A DNA stretch of 64,000 nucleotides from Pseudomonadota bacterium (GCA_023391335.1 JAEWBG010000057.1:1-64000), one strand, 5' to 3'. Counted from the first letter of the stretch, positions 1 through 9,155 are shown. The notes: generated by a model not told the origin, from the sequence alone. Numbers and translations are program-made.

Positions 1-227
1 GTGCACTCACAAGCTCATTTAGATCGCATTGCCCATCGACTCAACGGCCGACCTCGTGAGACATTGCAGTTCCAAACGCCAGCAGAAAAGCTGGCAGAAA
101 GTGTTGCGCTGATCAGTTGAGCCGGCCATCAAATAATAGCTGACATCGCGAATTTGCCGATAAAAACAGTGCTCTGGAAAGTTCGCTACAGTACAATTCT
201 GGCTATATACACAGCCGCGAGTCGCAC

Positions 228-1609
228 ATGGAAATCGAAGCACAGACTTCAAGTGTTGACCTCTCCATCAATGATCTTGCATCTCAGATCACTGAACTCG
301 CCGGCCATCTCAACGCGGCAAATCATCGCTGGCTGATGCTTATCGCCGAGTTCGATCGGCGTAATGGATGGTCGGATTGGGGCACGCACTCGTGCGCGCA
401 CTGGTTGAACTGGAAGTGCGGCATCGACATGGGTGCTGCCCGCGAAAAGGTGCGTGTTGCTCATGCGCTGCAATCATTGCCGAAGATTTCCGCTGCGATG
501 GCGCGAGGTGAGGTGAGTTATTCAAAAGCGCTTGCAATGACTCGCGTGGCGACGCCGGCAACCGAAGACTACCTGCTAATGATTGCTCGGCACGGAACCG
601 CGCAGCACGTCGAAGAGACTGTGCGTCATTTCCGGAATGCACTCGATGCTGAAGAGTTGGCTAAGGAAGCGAGACAACAGAAGCAACGCGCCCTCACCTA
701 CTCCTATGACGATGACGGTTCATTGATTCTGAAAGCACGCTTGCCTGCAGAGATCGGAGCAGTGGTCATCAAGGCGCTTGATGCGGCCATGGAAAGCGTC
801 CAACCGAACGAGGAGGACGTGGCCGCTGAAGAGATCCGCTTGAGCGACAAGGAGCGAGTGAGAAGGTCCCGAGGCGAGTGCAGCGCGCAGACGCAATGGG
901 CCTTCTGGCCGAGAGCTTCTTGTAGAACGGCGCGGCTGAACTCAGTGGCGGGGATAAGCATCAGATCGTCGTACACGTTTTCCCACGGGACTTCCATTCG
1001 GTCGCCGCTCCAACGTTGTCGGACGCAAACACCGGTCATTGCCACTTCGAAGACGGCCCAAACGTTTCCGCTGAAACGTCCCGAAGGTTGGCGTGCGACT
1101 GCAGCTTGGTTCACATCACCGAAGACGAAAACGGCACGCCACTCGATATCGGCCGCAAGACTCGCACGATCCCACCCTCAATCCGACGCGCGCTGAACTC
1201 ACGCGACAAGGGCTGCCGCTTTCCTGGCTGCTGTAACAAGAAATTCGTCGATGGTCATCACATCAAACACTGGGCAAATGGCGGCGAGACGAAGTTAAGC
1301 AACCTTGTGAGCCTCTGCCGCTTCCACCATCGACTCGTGCATGAAGGCGGTGTCGAAGTACTCGTGCTTGATGACGGCGCAATTCGCTTCGTGAAGCCGA
1401 ACGGTCAATCATTCGACAGCGTGATCCCAGGCTTCACTCAACCGATTTCAGATTGGATGGATGTTCGCACCGCAAACGAGCGCGCACAGATACACATCAA
1501 CGAGCACGCCGCGGCGACAAAATGGTGTGGCGAGTCGATGGACTATGGATTGGCGGTTCAGGTGTATTTGCAGCAGAGCGCTAAGCGCAGTGATGGGGTA
1601 ATGAAGTGA
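228..1609 (+). pseudogene. Broken DUF222 / HNH endonuclease gene (frameshift plus internal stop)
   Basis: The 5' part (228 to about 865) encodes a DUF222 (13E12-repeat) domain with the usual helical N-terminus. The 3' part, in another frame, encodes the C-terminal HNH nuclease: CRFPGC, a DGHHIKHWA zinc/metal motif and SLCRFHHRLVHEGG. The frame changes between about 860 and 878. In the HNH frame there is also a TAG at 923-925, inside a stretch that otherwise reads as family sequence (MGLLAESFL, stop, NGAAELSGGDKH). So at least one indel and one nonsense change separate the domains. An isolated HNH fragment could start at 1016 but would lack the DUF222 part. Family members are often found in mobile or repeat contexts. 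The ATG at 228 has no strong ribosome binding site; nothing is recognised in 1-227. A sequencing error could explain the indel but not easily both lesions. Confidence 0.8.
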
Positions 1610-1614
1610 TGCTG

Positions 1615-1804
1615 GGGCCGAATGCGATTGGCTCGCTGTACGCTTCGCAGCCCAGATCACTCTCGTACCACGCAACACTCGATCCTGGCGGGTGGCTAAC
1701 CCTTGCCAAGGCAGGACTCACACCTGCGAGTTCTCATAGAAGGTTTCGATATGTTGATTCACTTCTACACACCATCCTCCTTCTCCAGGCTTGCCCTGGC
1801 GCAC
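1615..1804 (-). other. Possible truncated 5' end of a group II intron
   Basis: Read on the minus strand from 1804, this stretch begins GTGCGCC, matching the GUGYG 5' consensus of bacterial group II introns. It is followed by a short GC hairpin (CCAGGGCAAGCCTGG) and, further in, GGTGTGAGTCCTGCC, a phrase of the kind found in intron domain I. No reverse transcriptase and no domain V/VI were found, so it would be a remnant ending near the broken HNH gene. The assignment rests on remembered sequence patterns only. It could equally be ordinary spacer. Confidence 0.3.
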
Positions 1805-2011
1805 TTTCTGCGGAAACGCCGGAATGCCTAAATCCTCGCACCGGCGGCCCGTCACCGAATGTGCCTTCGAGATGACTCGAATACCGCGCACGATTGCGTA
1901 GTCATTGGTAACCAGCTATGGCGAACACGCGGCAACCACACATGGCACGGCACCATGATCCGGCTTAAAGTAGGCTCTCGTTGAGTCCGCAACTTAATTG
2001 AAGGGATGACC

Positions 2012-2398
2012 ATGGGAATCGAAGGATTTTGGACCGTCCGCTTCGCCTCTGTGGCTGGTGAATCCCTCCAGAGCGAGTCCGCCGCCGTCGTCATTTTTAG
2101 TGATGGCCGATTGCTAGGAGGCGACACGTGGAGCTACTTCGTAGGAACCTATGGACAGGCTGATGACGGGTCCTTCAACCTTAAAGTTCACGTTCGAACT
2201 CACTTCACACAAAATGGCGAGTCGATATTCGGGGGGCCACTTGTGCCTTATACGCTCAACGGACGGGCAGACTTCGATATCCAATCAAACAAATTAAGCG
2301 CTGTTCTTGAAGTGGAGGGCCTAGAAGGTGCACGGATGGTGGCAATTATGAGGCGGGTATCGGATCAGGAAGTTAAAGATCTAACTACAAAGGAGTGA
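2012..2398 (+). CDS. GrlR-like regulatory protein
   Basis: A 128-residue protein resembling the GrlR family, small beta-barrel proteins known from type III secretion regulation and from scattered genomic islands. Supporting features are the N-terminal GFWTVRF strand, the FSDGRLLGGDTWSYFVGTY segment (family-typical GGD followed by a G-Y pair) and GGPLVPYTLNG. The start at 2012 is preferred because AAGGG at 2001-2005 is six bases upstream; an ATG at 2006 directly abuts that sequence. It ends four bases before the TTG start of the HEPN gene, so the two are almost surely cotranscribed. No type III secretion genes are nearby, so a regulatory or immunity role for its own operon is inferred. Base composition is more AT-rich than the flanks, suggesting acquisition by transfer. 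Confidence 0.6.
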   Translation: MGIEGFWTVRFASVAGESLQSESAAVVIFSDGRLLGGDTWSYFVGTYGQADDGSFNLKVHVRTHFTQNGESIFGGPLVPYTLNGRADFDIQSNKLSAVLEVEGLEGARMVAIMRRVSDQEVKDLTTKE

Positions 2399-2402
2399 GC
2401 GT

Positions 2403-3272
2403 TTGGACGCACTTAAGTTTGGCGATCGGGTAAATCACATCGTCTTCTCTTCTCGCACCAATATTCTGCGCCACAATGAAGTCGCGCAGCTGACCTGGTC
2501 CGCGTACGAATCTGCAGTCAACGCGATGCCGGCAGATGGATCTAAGGTGCAGGTCCAATACCCAATCGGATGGAAAGATGACAAACCGCAACTTCATACA
2601 GCGCAATACACGCAACAATACCTGAGGGACAGATATAGGACGCTTGCCACTCTTCAGCTGCCCACTGACTTGCTCACTCAGATGGTAACCACAATCGAGA
2701 CGATGCTCCTTGATGTTGTACGCACCGTGGTAATAGAGTTCCCTAGAAAATTGAACAAGGATAAAAAAATTGAACTCTCATTCGTATTGTCAGCGAAGTC
2801 CATTGAAGAAGTTCATGCGCGTGCAGCAGATGCACTGATTAATGATCTGTCCTACTTGTCGCCGAAAGATTTCGCGAAAAGCTTCGCCGAGTTGACAGGA
2901 GTGGACCTGACGGATTGCGCGGCGTTTCAGCGGTACCAAGAGATCAAGGCGACTCGCGACGTGTATATGCACAACGGTGGATTTGCCAATCAGATGTATT
3001 TGAAAAAGTCCGGGTCGCACGCTCGAGCAAAGGACCTTGAAAAGGTACCCATCGATCTCGTGTACTTTTTTAGATCCAGCGAAGAATGCTTGAGCCTGAC
3101 TGAGTGGCTCGAGGAGCAACTGCATGAGATTTGGCGTAGCGAACAGTTCATCGCGCGCTTAGCGCAACCTCTCGAGGAGGGCGAGAATCCGCCAGTTCAA
3201 TCCACTGTTCCGCACGACGAGACAAGTGAAGAACTGTCGAGGCTTGCAGCACAGGTGCATCAGAAAGACTGA
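2403..3272 (+). CDS. HEPN-motif protein (possible RNase toxin or effector)
   Basis: 289 residues, not recognised as a named family. The segment ATRDVYMHNGG holds Arg185-x4-His190, the R-x4-6-H signature of HEPN domains, in a helical context. HEPN proteins with this motif are often metal-independent RNases in toxin-antitoxin, Abi and CRISPR effector systems; that link is family knowledge, not shown here. Upstream residues about 85-150 are helix-rich, and the C-terminal 40 residues are acidic. The TTG start is supported by AGGAG at 2390-2394, overlapping the end of the GrlR-like gene, with only four bases between the genes. The DUF2971 gene follows after 49 bases. The gene has low-GC stretches unlike the genes to the right, which fits a transferred cassette. 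Confidence 0.55.
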   Translation: MDALKFGDRVNHIVFSSRTNILRHNEVAQLTWSAYESAVNAMPADGSKVQVQYPIGWKDDKPQLHTAQYTQQYLRDRYRTLATLQLPTDLLTQMVTTIETMLLDVVRTVVIEFPRKLNKDKKIELSFVLSAKSIEEVHARAADALINDLSYLSPKDFAKSFAELTGVDLTDCAAFQRYQEIKATRDVYMHNGGFANQMYLKKSGSHARAKDLEKVPIDLVYFFRSSEECLSLTEWLEEQLHEIWRSEQFIARLAQPLEEGENPPVQSTVPHDETSEELSRLAAQVHQKD

Positions 3273-3321
3273 GGCGGACCGATCAGGAGGATGCAGCGCT
3301 GTACGACATTCAGGAGGGTAC

Positions 3322-4155
3322 GTGACGGATACTGACGAAAGCGTGCGAGTATCGGGTGTGTTCTATAAGTATCGCGAATTTCCCCTCGACTGCGATGAAT
3401 TGGGCTGGAAACGATTGGAGCTGATGCTTTCCGACAGGCAAATCTACTTCGCGTCTCCAAAGCAGCTAAATGATCCCTTCGACTGCTTTCCGCACGTCAC
3501 ACTTGAGGGTAGCACTGCCGAAATCCAACAAAAGTGCGAGAACTACGTCGCCGAAATGGTTGAAGAAAGAGATCGGATACGCGTAACGGAACGGCACCGT
3601 GCAGATCCCGGCTTCCAAGCGGCCGTCGACCACTTAGTACAGGACATTACGAATCAACGAGCGCGCTCCGGCAAGTTGTATGATCAAATAGATAAGCACA
3701 CAGGCGTCTATTGCATGTCGACGTGCGCCGACAGCATTCTGCAGTGGAGCTACTACGCGAGTGGCCACACAGGATTCGCGCTTGAGTTCACCATCCCTTC
3801 CAACTCTGCGCCTCCATTCGATATGGTTGTGGGCGTTGAGTATGTGGCGGACCGTCAGGGTGTCGAAGTCTTCGACTTGCTCTCCAAGAACAACAAAAGT
3901 TATCTATGGCAACTGGTCCGACGGAAACTGGACCGATGGCAGCACGAGGGAGAGGTGCGCGCATTCGTCACTCGATCGGGAGTTGCGAGGTTCACGCCGG
4001 ACGCGCTCACAAGCGTGATTTTTGGAACCAAAACAAGCCCAGCACATAAGAGCTGGATAAAGAACACACTGAAGCAAGCAGGACTCAGTGTTCGCTATCT
4101 TCAAGCCGAGCAGAGCTATTCCCACTTCCAACTGACATTGCGAGAAGAAACGTAG
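3322..4155 (+). CDS. DUF2971 family protein
   Basis: 277 residues with the DUF2971 landmarks: an N-terminal FYKYR, the IYFASPKQLNDPFDC block, a central GVYCMSTCADSILQWSYYA segment, GHTGFALEF, and a C-terminal HEGEVRAFV. The biochemical activity of the family is not established to my knowledge. Members occur singly and in accessory islands. GTG at 3322 is chosen over earlier in-frame starts because AGGAGGG lies just upstream (3312-3318) and an earlier start at 3226 would overlap the HEPN gene. It is the last gene of the three-gene operon with the GrlR-like and HEPN genes. A defence or toxin role is an inference from the HEPN neighbour only. Confidence 0.7.
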   Translation: MTDTDESVRVSGVFYKYREFPLDCDELGWKRLELMLSDRQIYFASPKQLNDPFDCFPHVTLEGSTAEIQQKCENYVAEMVEERDRIRVTERHRADPGFQAAVDHLVQDITNQRARSGKLYDQIDKHTGVYCMSTCADSILQWSYYASGHTGFALEFTIPSNSAPPFDMVVGVEYVADRQGVEVFDLLSKNNKSYLWQLVRRKLDRWQHEGEVRAFVTRSGVARFTPDALTSVIFGTKTSPAHKSWIKNTLKQAGLSVRYLQAEQSYSHFQLTLREET

Positions 4156-4475
4156 TTAAGGTCCATCGAGCGAAAGCAATCCTTGTTGGTCTGAAGAGAA
4201 ATCCGCGAACGCGCGGATCCACAAAAGGGGATCTATTTAGCTTACCCTGGAGCAGTTCGAGATCCGCGCGTTTGTTGATTGCACTCGCGTCGCGATCATC
4301 GATCGTAGCGATAAACTCAGCCGGCAAGCGTTGCGGATCAGAGCGCCTGCATATTCAATGGACCAACTTACTTCGATCCGGTGCGGGACATGAGAACAAC
4401 GTTCGGCTAGTGTACGCACCATGACCTGCTCTGAATAAAGGTCGAGCTAAATAACAACAGTTCGGGAGCGCGGCG
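4156..4475. other. Intergenic, nothing recognised
   Basis: 320 bases between the DUF2971 gene and a membrane protein gene. No convincing ORF, RNA gene or repeat family was seen. Promoter elements for the downstream gene should lie near 4430-4470 but were not identified. Confidence 0.5.
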
Positions 4476-4910
4476 ATGCGAATGCACAACCCTTCCCTCA
4501 CGCTTGTTCGCTGTGTGAGCGCGTGCAGCTACATTGCGCTGACCATTGTCGCTGTCATCGCAGCAACCCTCGCCTTTGATCGGCAATTCGGTAGAGCAGC
4601 GATATATGTCGCGCTGGGAGCAGCTTTCGCAACCGCATTCCCCGTTTACTTCGCGGTTCAACGCTGGAGGAACGGTCAATCTATTCTTCCTTCGCGGCTT
4701 CCTGCGAAGCGCGTCCGGCTTTGTGTCGCCCTTAACATTGTTGGGCTAGTAGCACTGGTGTCTATGATCATCGGTGTAGCCGCACTTCGCTCGCCCGTCA
4801 CACCGGATCAAGCCACACCGCTTAAGGCTGGATTGATCGGCTACTTAGCCGTATTGCTAACGGCGGTGATGAATGAAGTGGTCACACATCCTGTGAAGCA
4901 CAAGCACTAG
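4476..4910 (+). CDS. Hypothetical four-helix membrane protein
   Basis: 144 residues with four predicted hydrophobic segments (about 15-35, 42-62, 83-105 and 115-135), separated by short basic loops, and a His/Lys-rich C-terminal tail. I do not recognise the family. It starts at ATG 4476, with a GGGAGCG stretch just upstream as a weak ribosome binding site. It is probably an inner-membrane protein. It is flanked by unrelated genes and shows no operon partner beyond the esterase gene 76 bases downstream. Confidence 0.6.
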   Translation: MRMHNPSLTLVRCVSACSYIALTIVAVIAATLAFDRQFGRAAIYVALGAAFATAFPVYFAVQRWRNGQSILPSRLPAKRVRLCVALNIVGLVALVSMIIGVAALRSPVTPDQATPLKAGLIGYLAVLLTAVMNEVVTHPVKHKH

Positions 4911-4986
4911 TCACGCGAATCGCGCTGAGTTGTACGGCATGCCGCTCGCGTGTCATAGATGCAACGTCGGGAATAATAAGGGCCCT

Positions 4987-5844
4987 ATGCGCCTCGCCGC
5001 CCTCCTCCTTGCCTCGACGTTCATCTCCGGCTGCTCAGGGATCGCATTTGGAATTGCGAACACAGCCACGCTCCTTGGCAAGTACGAACGATCGGCGAAT
5101 CATCCATACGGTACCGCTCAGCAGCAGCTCGACATTTACACACCTCCGCATGCGGCGCACTGTCCGGTGGTCATCTTCTGGTACGGAGGTGGCTGGACGA
5201 GTGGCAACAAAGACAGTTATCGATTCGTTGGCGCAGCACTCGCTGAACGCGGCTTCGTGACCGTACTGCCGAACTATCGGCTGTATCCGAAGGCGAAATT
5301 TCCTGCATTCATCGACGATGGAGTTGAAGCGATTGCGTGGGTTCAACAACACGCGCAGGAATATGGCGGTGACGCACAGCGCATTGTGTTGATGGGCCAC
5401 TCGGCGGGAGCACATGAAGCTGCATTCCTTGCTTACGATCGCAAGCGACTCGTCGATGCAGGCATCAATGCAGACTCAATCGTCGGGTTAGTGGGTCTAT
5501 CAGGTCCTGACGCACTCGAGCCGAATTCGGACGTGCTGAATACCATATTTGCGAAGCCTTACACGCCGGCTGAATGGCAGCCGATTCGTTTCGTCTCGTC
5601 GCAATCGCCGCCAACATTCCTTGCCCACGGCGAAGCGGACACTACCGTTTCAATCAAGCACGCGAAAAAACTTCGCGACGCGCTGCAAGCCACTCATGTG
5701 CGCGTGGAAACCGAGTTTTATCCTGACAAAGGTCACACCGACACCGTCGCTGCTTTCTCCATTCCCGCCAGAAAGCGTTTGCCGGTACTCGATCAAGCAA
5801 CGAAGTTCATGCATGACGTTGCGGGAAGCTGCAAAGCGAGTTAA
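4987..5844 (+). CDS. Lipoprotein alpha/beta-hydrolase (esterase, BD-FAE/HSL-like)
   Basis: 285 residues. The N-terminus is a lipoprotein signal with lipobox ISGC (Cys16), so the enzyme is probably membrane-anchored in the periplasm or outer membrane. Core features are the oxyanion-hole motif YGGGW (about 66-70), PNYRLYP, the nucleophile elbow GHSAG (Ser139), an Asp in HGEADTTV and a His in DKGHTDT, a complete Ser-Asp-His triad. This is typical of carboxylesterases related to feruloyl esterases and kynurenine formamidases; the substrate is unknown. The start at 4987 is chosen because it gives a clean lipoprotein signal; an upstream TTG at 4930 would add 19 residues that do not fit. The next gene starts 15 bases downstream. 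Confidence 0.8.
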   Translation: MRLAALLLASTFISGCSGIAFGIANTATLLGKYERSANHPYGTAQQQLDIYTPPHAAHCPVVIFWYGGGWTSGNKDSYRFVGAALAERGFVTVLPNYRLYPKAKFPAFIDDGVEAIAWVQQHAQEYGGDAQRIVLMGHSAGAHEAAFLAYDRKRLVDAGINADSIVGLVGLSGPDALEPNSDVLNTIFAKPYTPAEWQPIRFVSSQSPPTFLAHGEADTTVSIKHAKKLRDALQATHVRVETEFYPDKGHTDTVAAFSIPARKRLPVLDQATKFMHDVAGSCKAS

Positions 5845-5859
5845 TCGAGGGACGTTGCA

Positions 5860-6897
5860 GTGACTCGCAGCTGGAAATTCGTTGCGCTCGGAGTGACGGT
5901 AGTCGCCCTCGTGTCTTTTTACGTGATGTGGAGGCTCGGTCTTTCCGAACCTCCCTCCTCATCCGAAGTGCAGAGGGGAAGCGCGCAAAAGACTTCGCAA
6001 GGAGAGACAACGGCGTCTTCAGGCAACGCAGCTCCAAAAGTGGGCGCACCATCGGACTCTTCCACCGCCGAGCAAAGTGGCCAGCCAACTTCAACCCTGT
6101 CGGAGCGACTAAAGACGTCAACAGACTACTGGGAATTTGCGAATCAGCTTCTAGGAGCAGCACAGTCCGGTGAACCGGAATCGCAGTACTACTTGTTTAG
6201 AGTGCTCGAGTACTGTCGTGACCGAGGATCGTTTTTCCTAAAGAAGGGGACGAAGGTGCTGACTCCCGATGAGGTGCTGCAATACGCGGCCCGGCGAACC
6301 ATTCCTCAACATTTTGCACAGGTTGCGTTCGATCGGTGTCATGAGTTTCTAACGGACGATAGCGACGGCATTGGAAGTGAAGATAAGTGGCTCGCTTCGG
6401 CTGCAAAGGCAGGTGTACCTGAGGCACAGGCCGATGCTGCGATGAAGCTGATCATATTTAGGCAGGCAAAAGGTATGACGGATTCGGGCGGTGAAGCGCT
6501 TCCAGGTTATGAATCCAAGTTGCCAATTGATGAAACGCCAGAATCTCTTTTGAGGGAAGCGATAAAGAGTAGAAGTCCTCATGTGCTCGCTCGGATTGCC
6601 GATGCGCTGCCCGCGATAGGCAATCCTAATTCGCCGGACTTGGATACAGAACGCTACGCGCTCCTTCTGCTCGCTTGTGAGCGAGGATACGACTGCACAT
6701 CCGATGCAGAGTGGGTTCAAGCGAGTTGCGGTTTCAACCCTCATTGCTCTGCTTATTCCGATTCAACTCAACGAGTGATGGAGTTAGCCGGATCAAGTTG
6801 GCCCGCAGTCCAGGAACGGGCGGTCGAGTTGGGCCAGAAGATCGATGTGGGCGCTTGGGATGATCTAGGGCTAACAAGCGAAGCACTAGAAGATTAA
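5860..6897 (+). CDS. Membrane-anchored periplasmic protein with Sel1-like repeats
   Basis: 345 residues, GTG start with GAGGGA upstream. One N-terminal transmembrane anchor (about residues 7-25) is followed by a Ser/Thr/Gln-rich linker (about 28-75). The helical body includes segments such as KWLASAAKAGVPEAQADAAM, with the spacing of Sel1/TPR-like repeats. Several Cys residues near the C-terminus (RGYDCTSD, ASCGFNPHC) suggest disulfides, which fits a periplasmic location. It lies 15 bases downstream of the esterase gene and is probably cotranscribed with it. The specific role is unknown; Sel1 proteins generally mediate protein contacts. Confidence 0.6.
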   Translation: MTRSWKFVALGVTVVALVSFYVMWRLGLSEPPSSSEVQRGSAQKTSQGETTASSGNAAPKVGAPSDSSTAEQSGQPTSTLSERLKTSTDYWEFANQLLGAAQSGEPESQYYLFRVLEYCRDRGSFFLKKGTKVLTPDEVLQYAARRTIPQHFAQVAFDRCHEFLTDDSDGIGSEDKWLASAAKAGVPEAQADAAMKLIIFRQAKGMTDSGGEALPGYESKLPIDETPESLLREAIKSRSPHVLARIADALPAIGNPNSPDLDTERYALLLLACERGYDCTSDAEWVQASCGFNPHCSAYSDSTQRVMELAGSSWPAVQERAVELGQKIDVGAWDDLGLTSEALED

Positions 6898-7114
6898 GGA
6901 AACTCTACAGACACACATGTCGCCGGCGAATCGCTTTCGATCTGCGATGAGACTGGGTTGTCGAGCTCGGATGCAACGGCAATCAAATTCGAATTGGAAT
7001 GCGGCACCTGCGAAGCGAACTCATGGAGCGCGCAGAACACCGGGACACGTGTGCAGGAAACCAAAGACTGGCCGTGTTTGATTGGCAACAGCTGCGCATG
7101 CATTCGCTCACACC

Positions 7115-7201
7115 TCAGCCCCACGATCGAACTTGATCCTTGGACTCCAGAAGCTGCTCGCAGTCCATACACGAGTGAGCTTCGGTCAATGCCTCCTGAG
7201 T
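7115..7201 (-). pseudogene. Remnant of a small Cys-pair (zinc-ribbon-like) protein gene
   Basis: On the minus strand this stretch reads EALTEAHSCMDCEQLLES then KDQVRSWG and a stop. It is clearly related to the N-terminal half of the intact 64-residue protein at 11108-11302 (TPTEAHWCVDCEQRLEAKDQ then GRSWG). The second half, with the other Cys pairs, is not found downstream in any frame. It is therefore read as a truncated duplicate. The rest of 6898-7343 shows no supported gene. Confidence 0.6.
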
Positions 7202-7343
7202 AGCAGTCTTCAGCTGAAGACAAGAATCTGCCGCTAACGCGTTGTGTGTGCAATGAACACTGTGATATCTATTTCTCTGGCTGGCCGAGCAATACAAAAC
7301 CGCCGCCACCTCAGTCGTCATCAACAACATGGAAGACAAGAAA

Positions 7344-7700
7344 ATGGCAGAAGAACAATTAATATTGAATCCGCAGCTCTACAAGCTGCATCGGCTCTTC
7401 TTCATCGGCATCGTGGCATTCGCCGCTATCATCGCCCTGTCAGGGTTAAGCATGTTGATACGTGGCGTCGAGGGTGCCGGTATAGGTCTGGTTGGGATCG
7501 GATTCGCACCTCTTGCGATTGCGCACTGGTTTGCGGCACAGGGCGCGAAAAAGGGCACGACCTACGGTGTGGTGCTTTCAAGAATCATTGGCTCGCTCTG
7601 GCTTATCGGCTTTCCCGTTGGAACTGCGCTTGGCATCTACACTTGGTCGAAAACCGGTTACGAGAAGTGGGTCGACGGACCTCCCGCCTCAGCTGGTTGA
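7344..7700 (+). CDS. Hypothetical small membrane protein
   Basis: 118 residues with three hydrophobic segments (about 17-38, 47-63 and 76-98) and short loops. The C-terminus ends in a soluble tail (TGYEKWVDGPPASAG). The family is not recognised. The ATG at 7344 is preferred, with GGAAGA about eight bases upstream; an ATG at 7329 would add five residues and has no ribosome binding site. It stands alone, and the flanking intergenic regions show no conserved element. Confidence 0.5.
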   Translation: MAEEQLILNPQLYKLHRLFFIGIVAFAAIIALSGLSMLIRGVEGAGIGLVGIGFAPLAIAHWFAAQGAKKGTTYGVVLSRIIGSLWLIGFPVGTALGIYTWSKTGYEKWVDGPPASAG

Positions 7701-7941
7701 ACTCGACGAGTAAACTGCTGCGTGATTGGATCGCTTCCGCGGTTCTAGTTCTCGCCCGCACCGTAACAAGGTCAGCGGTAGGTGCGGAGTCTCACGAAAT
7801 GCTCTAACCCAGTGCGCACCATCAAGAGCCCTTCGGTGCCGGACTTAGGATATTCGGCAAACTGCACGAGTGATTCTTCGGAAGCCCCTTCGATACTGGA
7901 GTCAATCCGATCGATGCGCATGCCGCGCGAGGTAGTTCGCT

Positions 7942-8349
7942 TTGAGCAAATCGATGCTGATATGCGCCGCAACGATCTCAGTGGTTGCGCTTAGGGGCTG
8001 CGAGGAGGTGCACACTTGCGGATTGAGTCAACTTCCTGGGGAGTATCGGTTGATACGCGACCAGAATGTGTATGACCTCCTGTTGTCCGCCGACTTGACA
8101 GGCACATTGAAGGGATCAGATGGACTGCCGGTCCAGCTCAGTTGGAAACTGGTTTCCGAGAACAACTTGGTCGAGTTGGATTTGCCAACGCACACAGCAG
8201 ATTCTGTAATGGCACTTGCCGGCAACAGTCGTCCCAATGGTGTTGTCGTAACAGAGCGTGCCGTGATTGCATTGAGCTCGACTTGCACCGATTCTCGCGC
8301 GGCCAGGGAACTAGGTCTTAGCCCCGAGTTGCGATTCGTTAGGCGCTAG
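7942..8349 (+). CDS. Putative small lipoprotein or secreted protein
   Basis: 135 residues beginning at TTG (MSKSMLICAATISVVALRGC), with GAGGTAG upstream. The N-terminus looks like a short lipoprotein signal ending at Cys20, although the residues before the Cys are not an ideal lipobox. The mature part has a beta-rich pattern (GEYRLIRDQNVYDLLLSADL) and two further Cys residues. The family is not recognised. An ATG at 7954 is an alternative start that would shorten the n-region. Confidence 0.45.
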   Translation: MSKSMLICAATISVVALRGCEEVHTCGLSQLPGEYRLIRDQNVYDLLLSADLTGTLKGSDGLPVQLSWKLVSENNLVELDLPTHTADSVMALAGNSRPNGVVVTERAVIALSSTCTDSRAARELGLSPELRFVRR

Positions 8350-9155
8350 CTTCGCTCTGATCGTTGTTCCGGAATGCTTTTGACATCACTGCGCATGGAC
8401 TGTGCCGGGCCGGGAAACCGGGATAACTGCGATGCTTTAGCGAGATGCCGCGCATCTGTCCTGTGGCGCTCCACCCCGACCTCCCTGTCAGGAACGTCAA
8501 AAAGATGGACCTTTTTGTCGTAGCGCTACACGGACGTACTTGTGCGCGGTCCTGAAAGGGAGGTCGGAGTGGAGCGCACTTCGCAAAGCAACCTACGCAC
8601 TTTCAATCTTGCCGTCACATCGAAAAGATCCAGATAGGCACCCGCCTCCGCGGGTGTGACGACAATTACTCTGTGCGCTCTGTGAGATTACTTTTCAGAT
8701 GGATGGCTGCGCGATCGGGAAGGACGTTTCGTCGGGGTGGACGCGCCGCGTCGGGAAGGACCGTCGTCGGGTCAGAGGTGGCGCGCAAACTGTTTGTTAG
8801 TGCCTGTGCGCTTTGTGTGAAATCTTAGACGAGCGAGCCGGTGACCCGGCAAGCAAGCCTTCGCAATGTAGCCGCAAGCAGTCCGCATGGGACTTCCCGC
8901 AAGTTGTGCTTGGTCGCACGCAAGCCGACGATGTCGGCAGGCCAGAAGCGAATTGCACGATTGGTCCATCTTGCGATCTCCGTGTCCTCCGTGTCCTCCG
9001 TGGAGACACTCTTTTTTTTCTTCCTGCCCTGCTCCCGGTGTCCCCCGTGGATATCTGCTCTGCTCTAGCATCCTCCGTGATCTCCGTGTCCTCCGTGTGA
9101 ACTTCTTATCGTTGCGCTTCAGCGTACCGAACAACGTACGCACTCAGCGCGGCGC
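8350..9155. repeat. Gene-free region of concatenated short repeats
   Basis: About 800 bases without a supported gene. It contains an inverted-repeat element (8463-8579), a GCACCCGC/GCGGGTG hairpin repeat (8632-8660), degenerate mini-hairpin units with GGGAAGGACG-type flanks (8704-8780), and two blocks of the 9-bp CTCCGTGTC-type repeat (about 8975-9005 and 9062-9101). The second block lies downstream of the Tat-lipoprotein hydrolase gene in the sense orientation described for other genes. Small ORFs here are products of the repeats. Confidence 0.7.
8463..8579. repeat. MITE-like element with about 30-bp inverted termini
   Basis: The left arm (8463-8493) contains CCGACCTCCCTGTCAGGA. The right arm (8550-8579) contains TCCTGAAAGGGAGGTCGG. 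They are reverse complements over about 30 bases with only a few mismatches. The 56-base centre holds a nested hairpin (CAAAAAG and CTTTTTG) and the palindrome GTAGCGCTAC. No ORF is inside. It could be a miniature transposable element or a structured RNA; no obvious target-site duplication was found. Confidence 0.6.

Noticed and set aside
1606..1875. ORF of 89 codons after the HNH pseudogene
   Set aside because: No family resemblance, no ribosome binding site, and the sequence is better explained as spacer or intron remnant.
7772..7994. Short ORFs on both strands between two small genes
   Set aside because: No signal, domain or ribosome binding site; overlaps the start of the lipoprotein gene.
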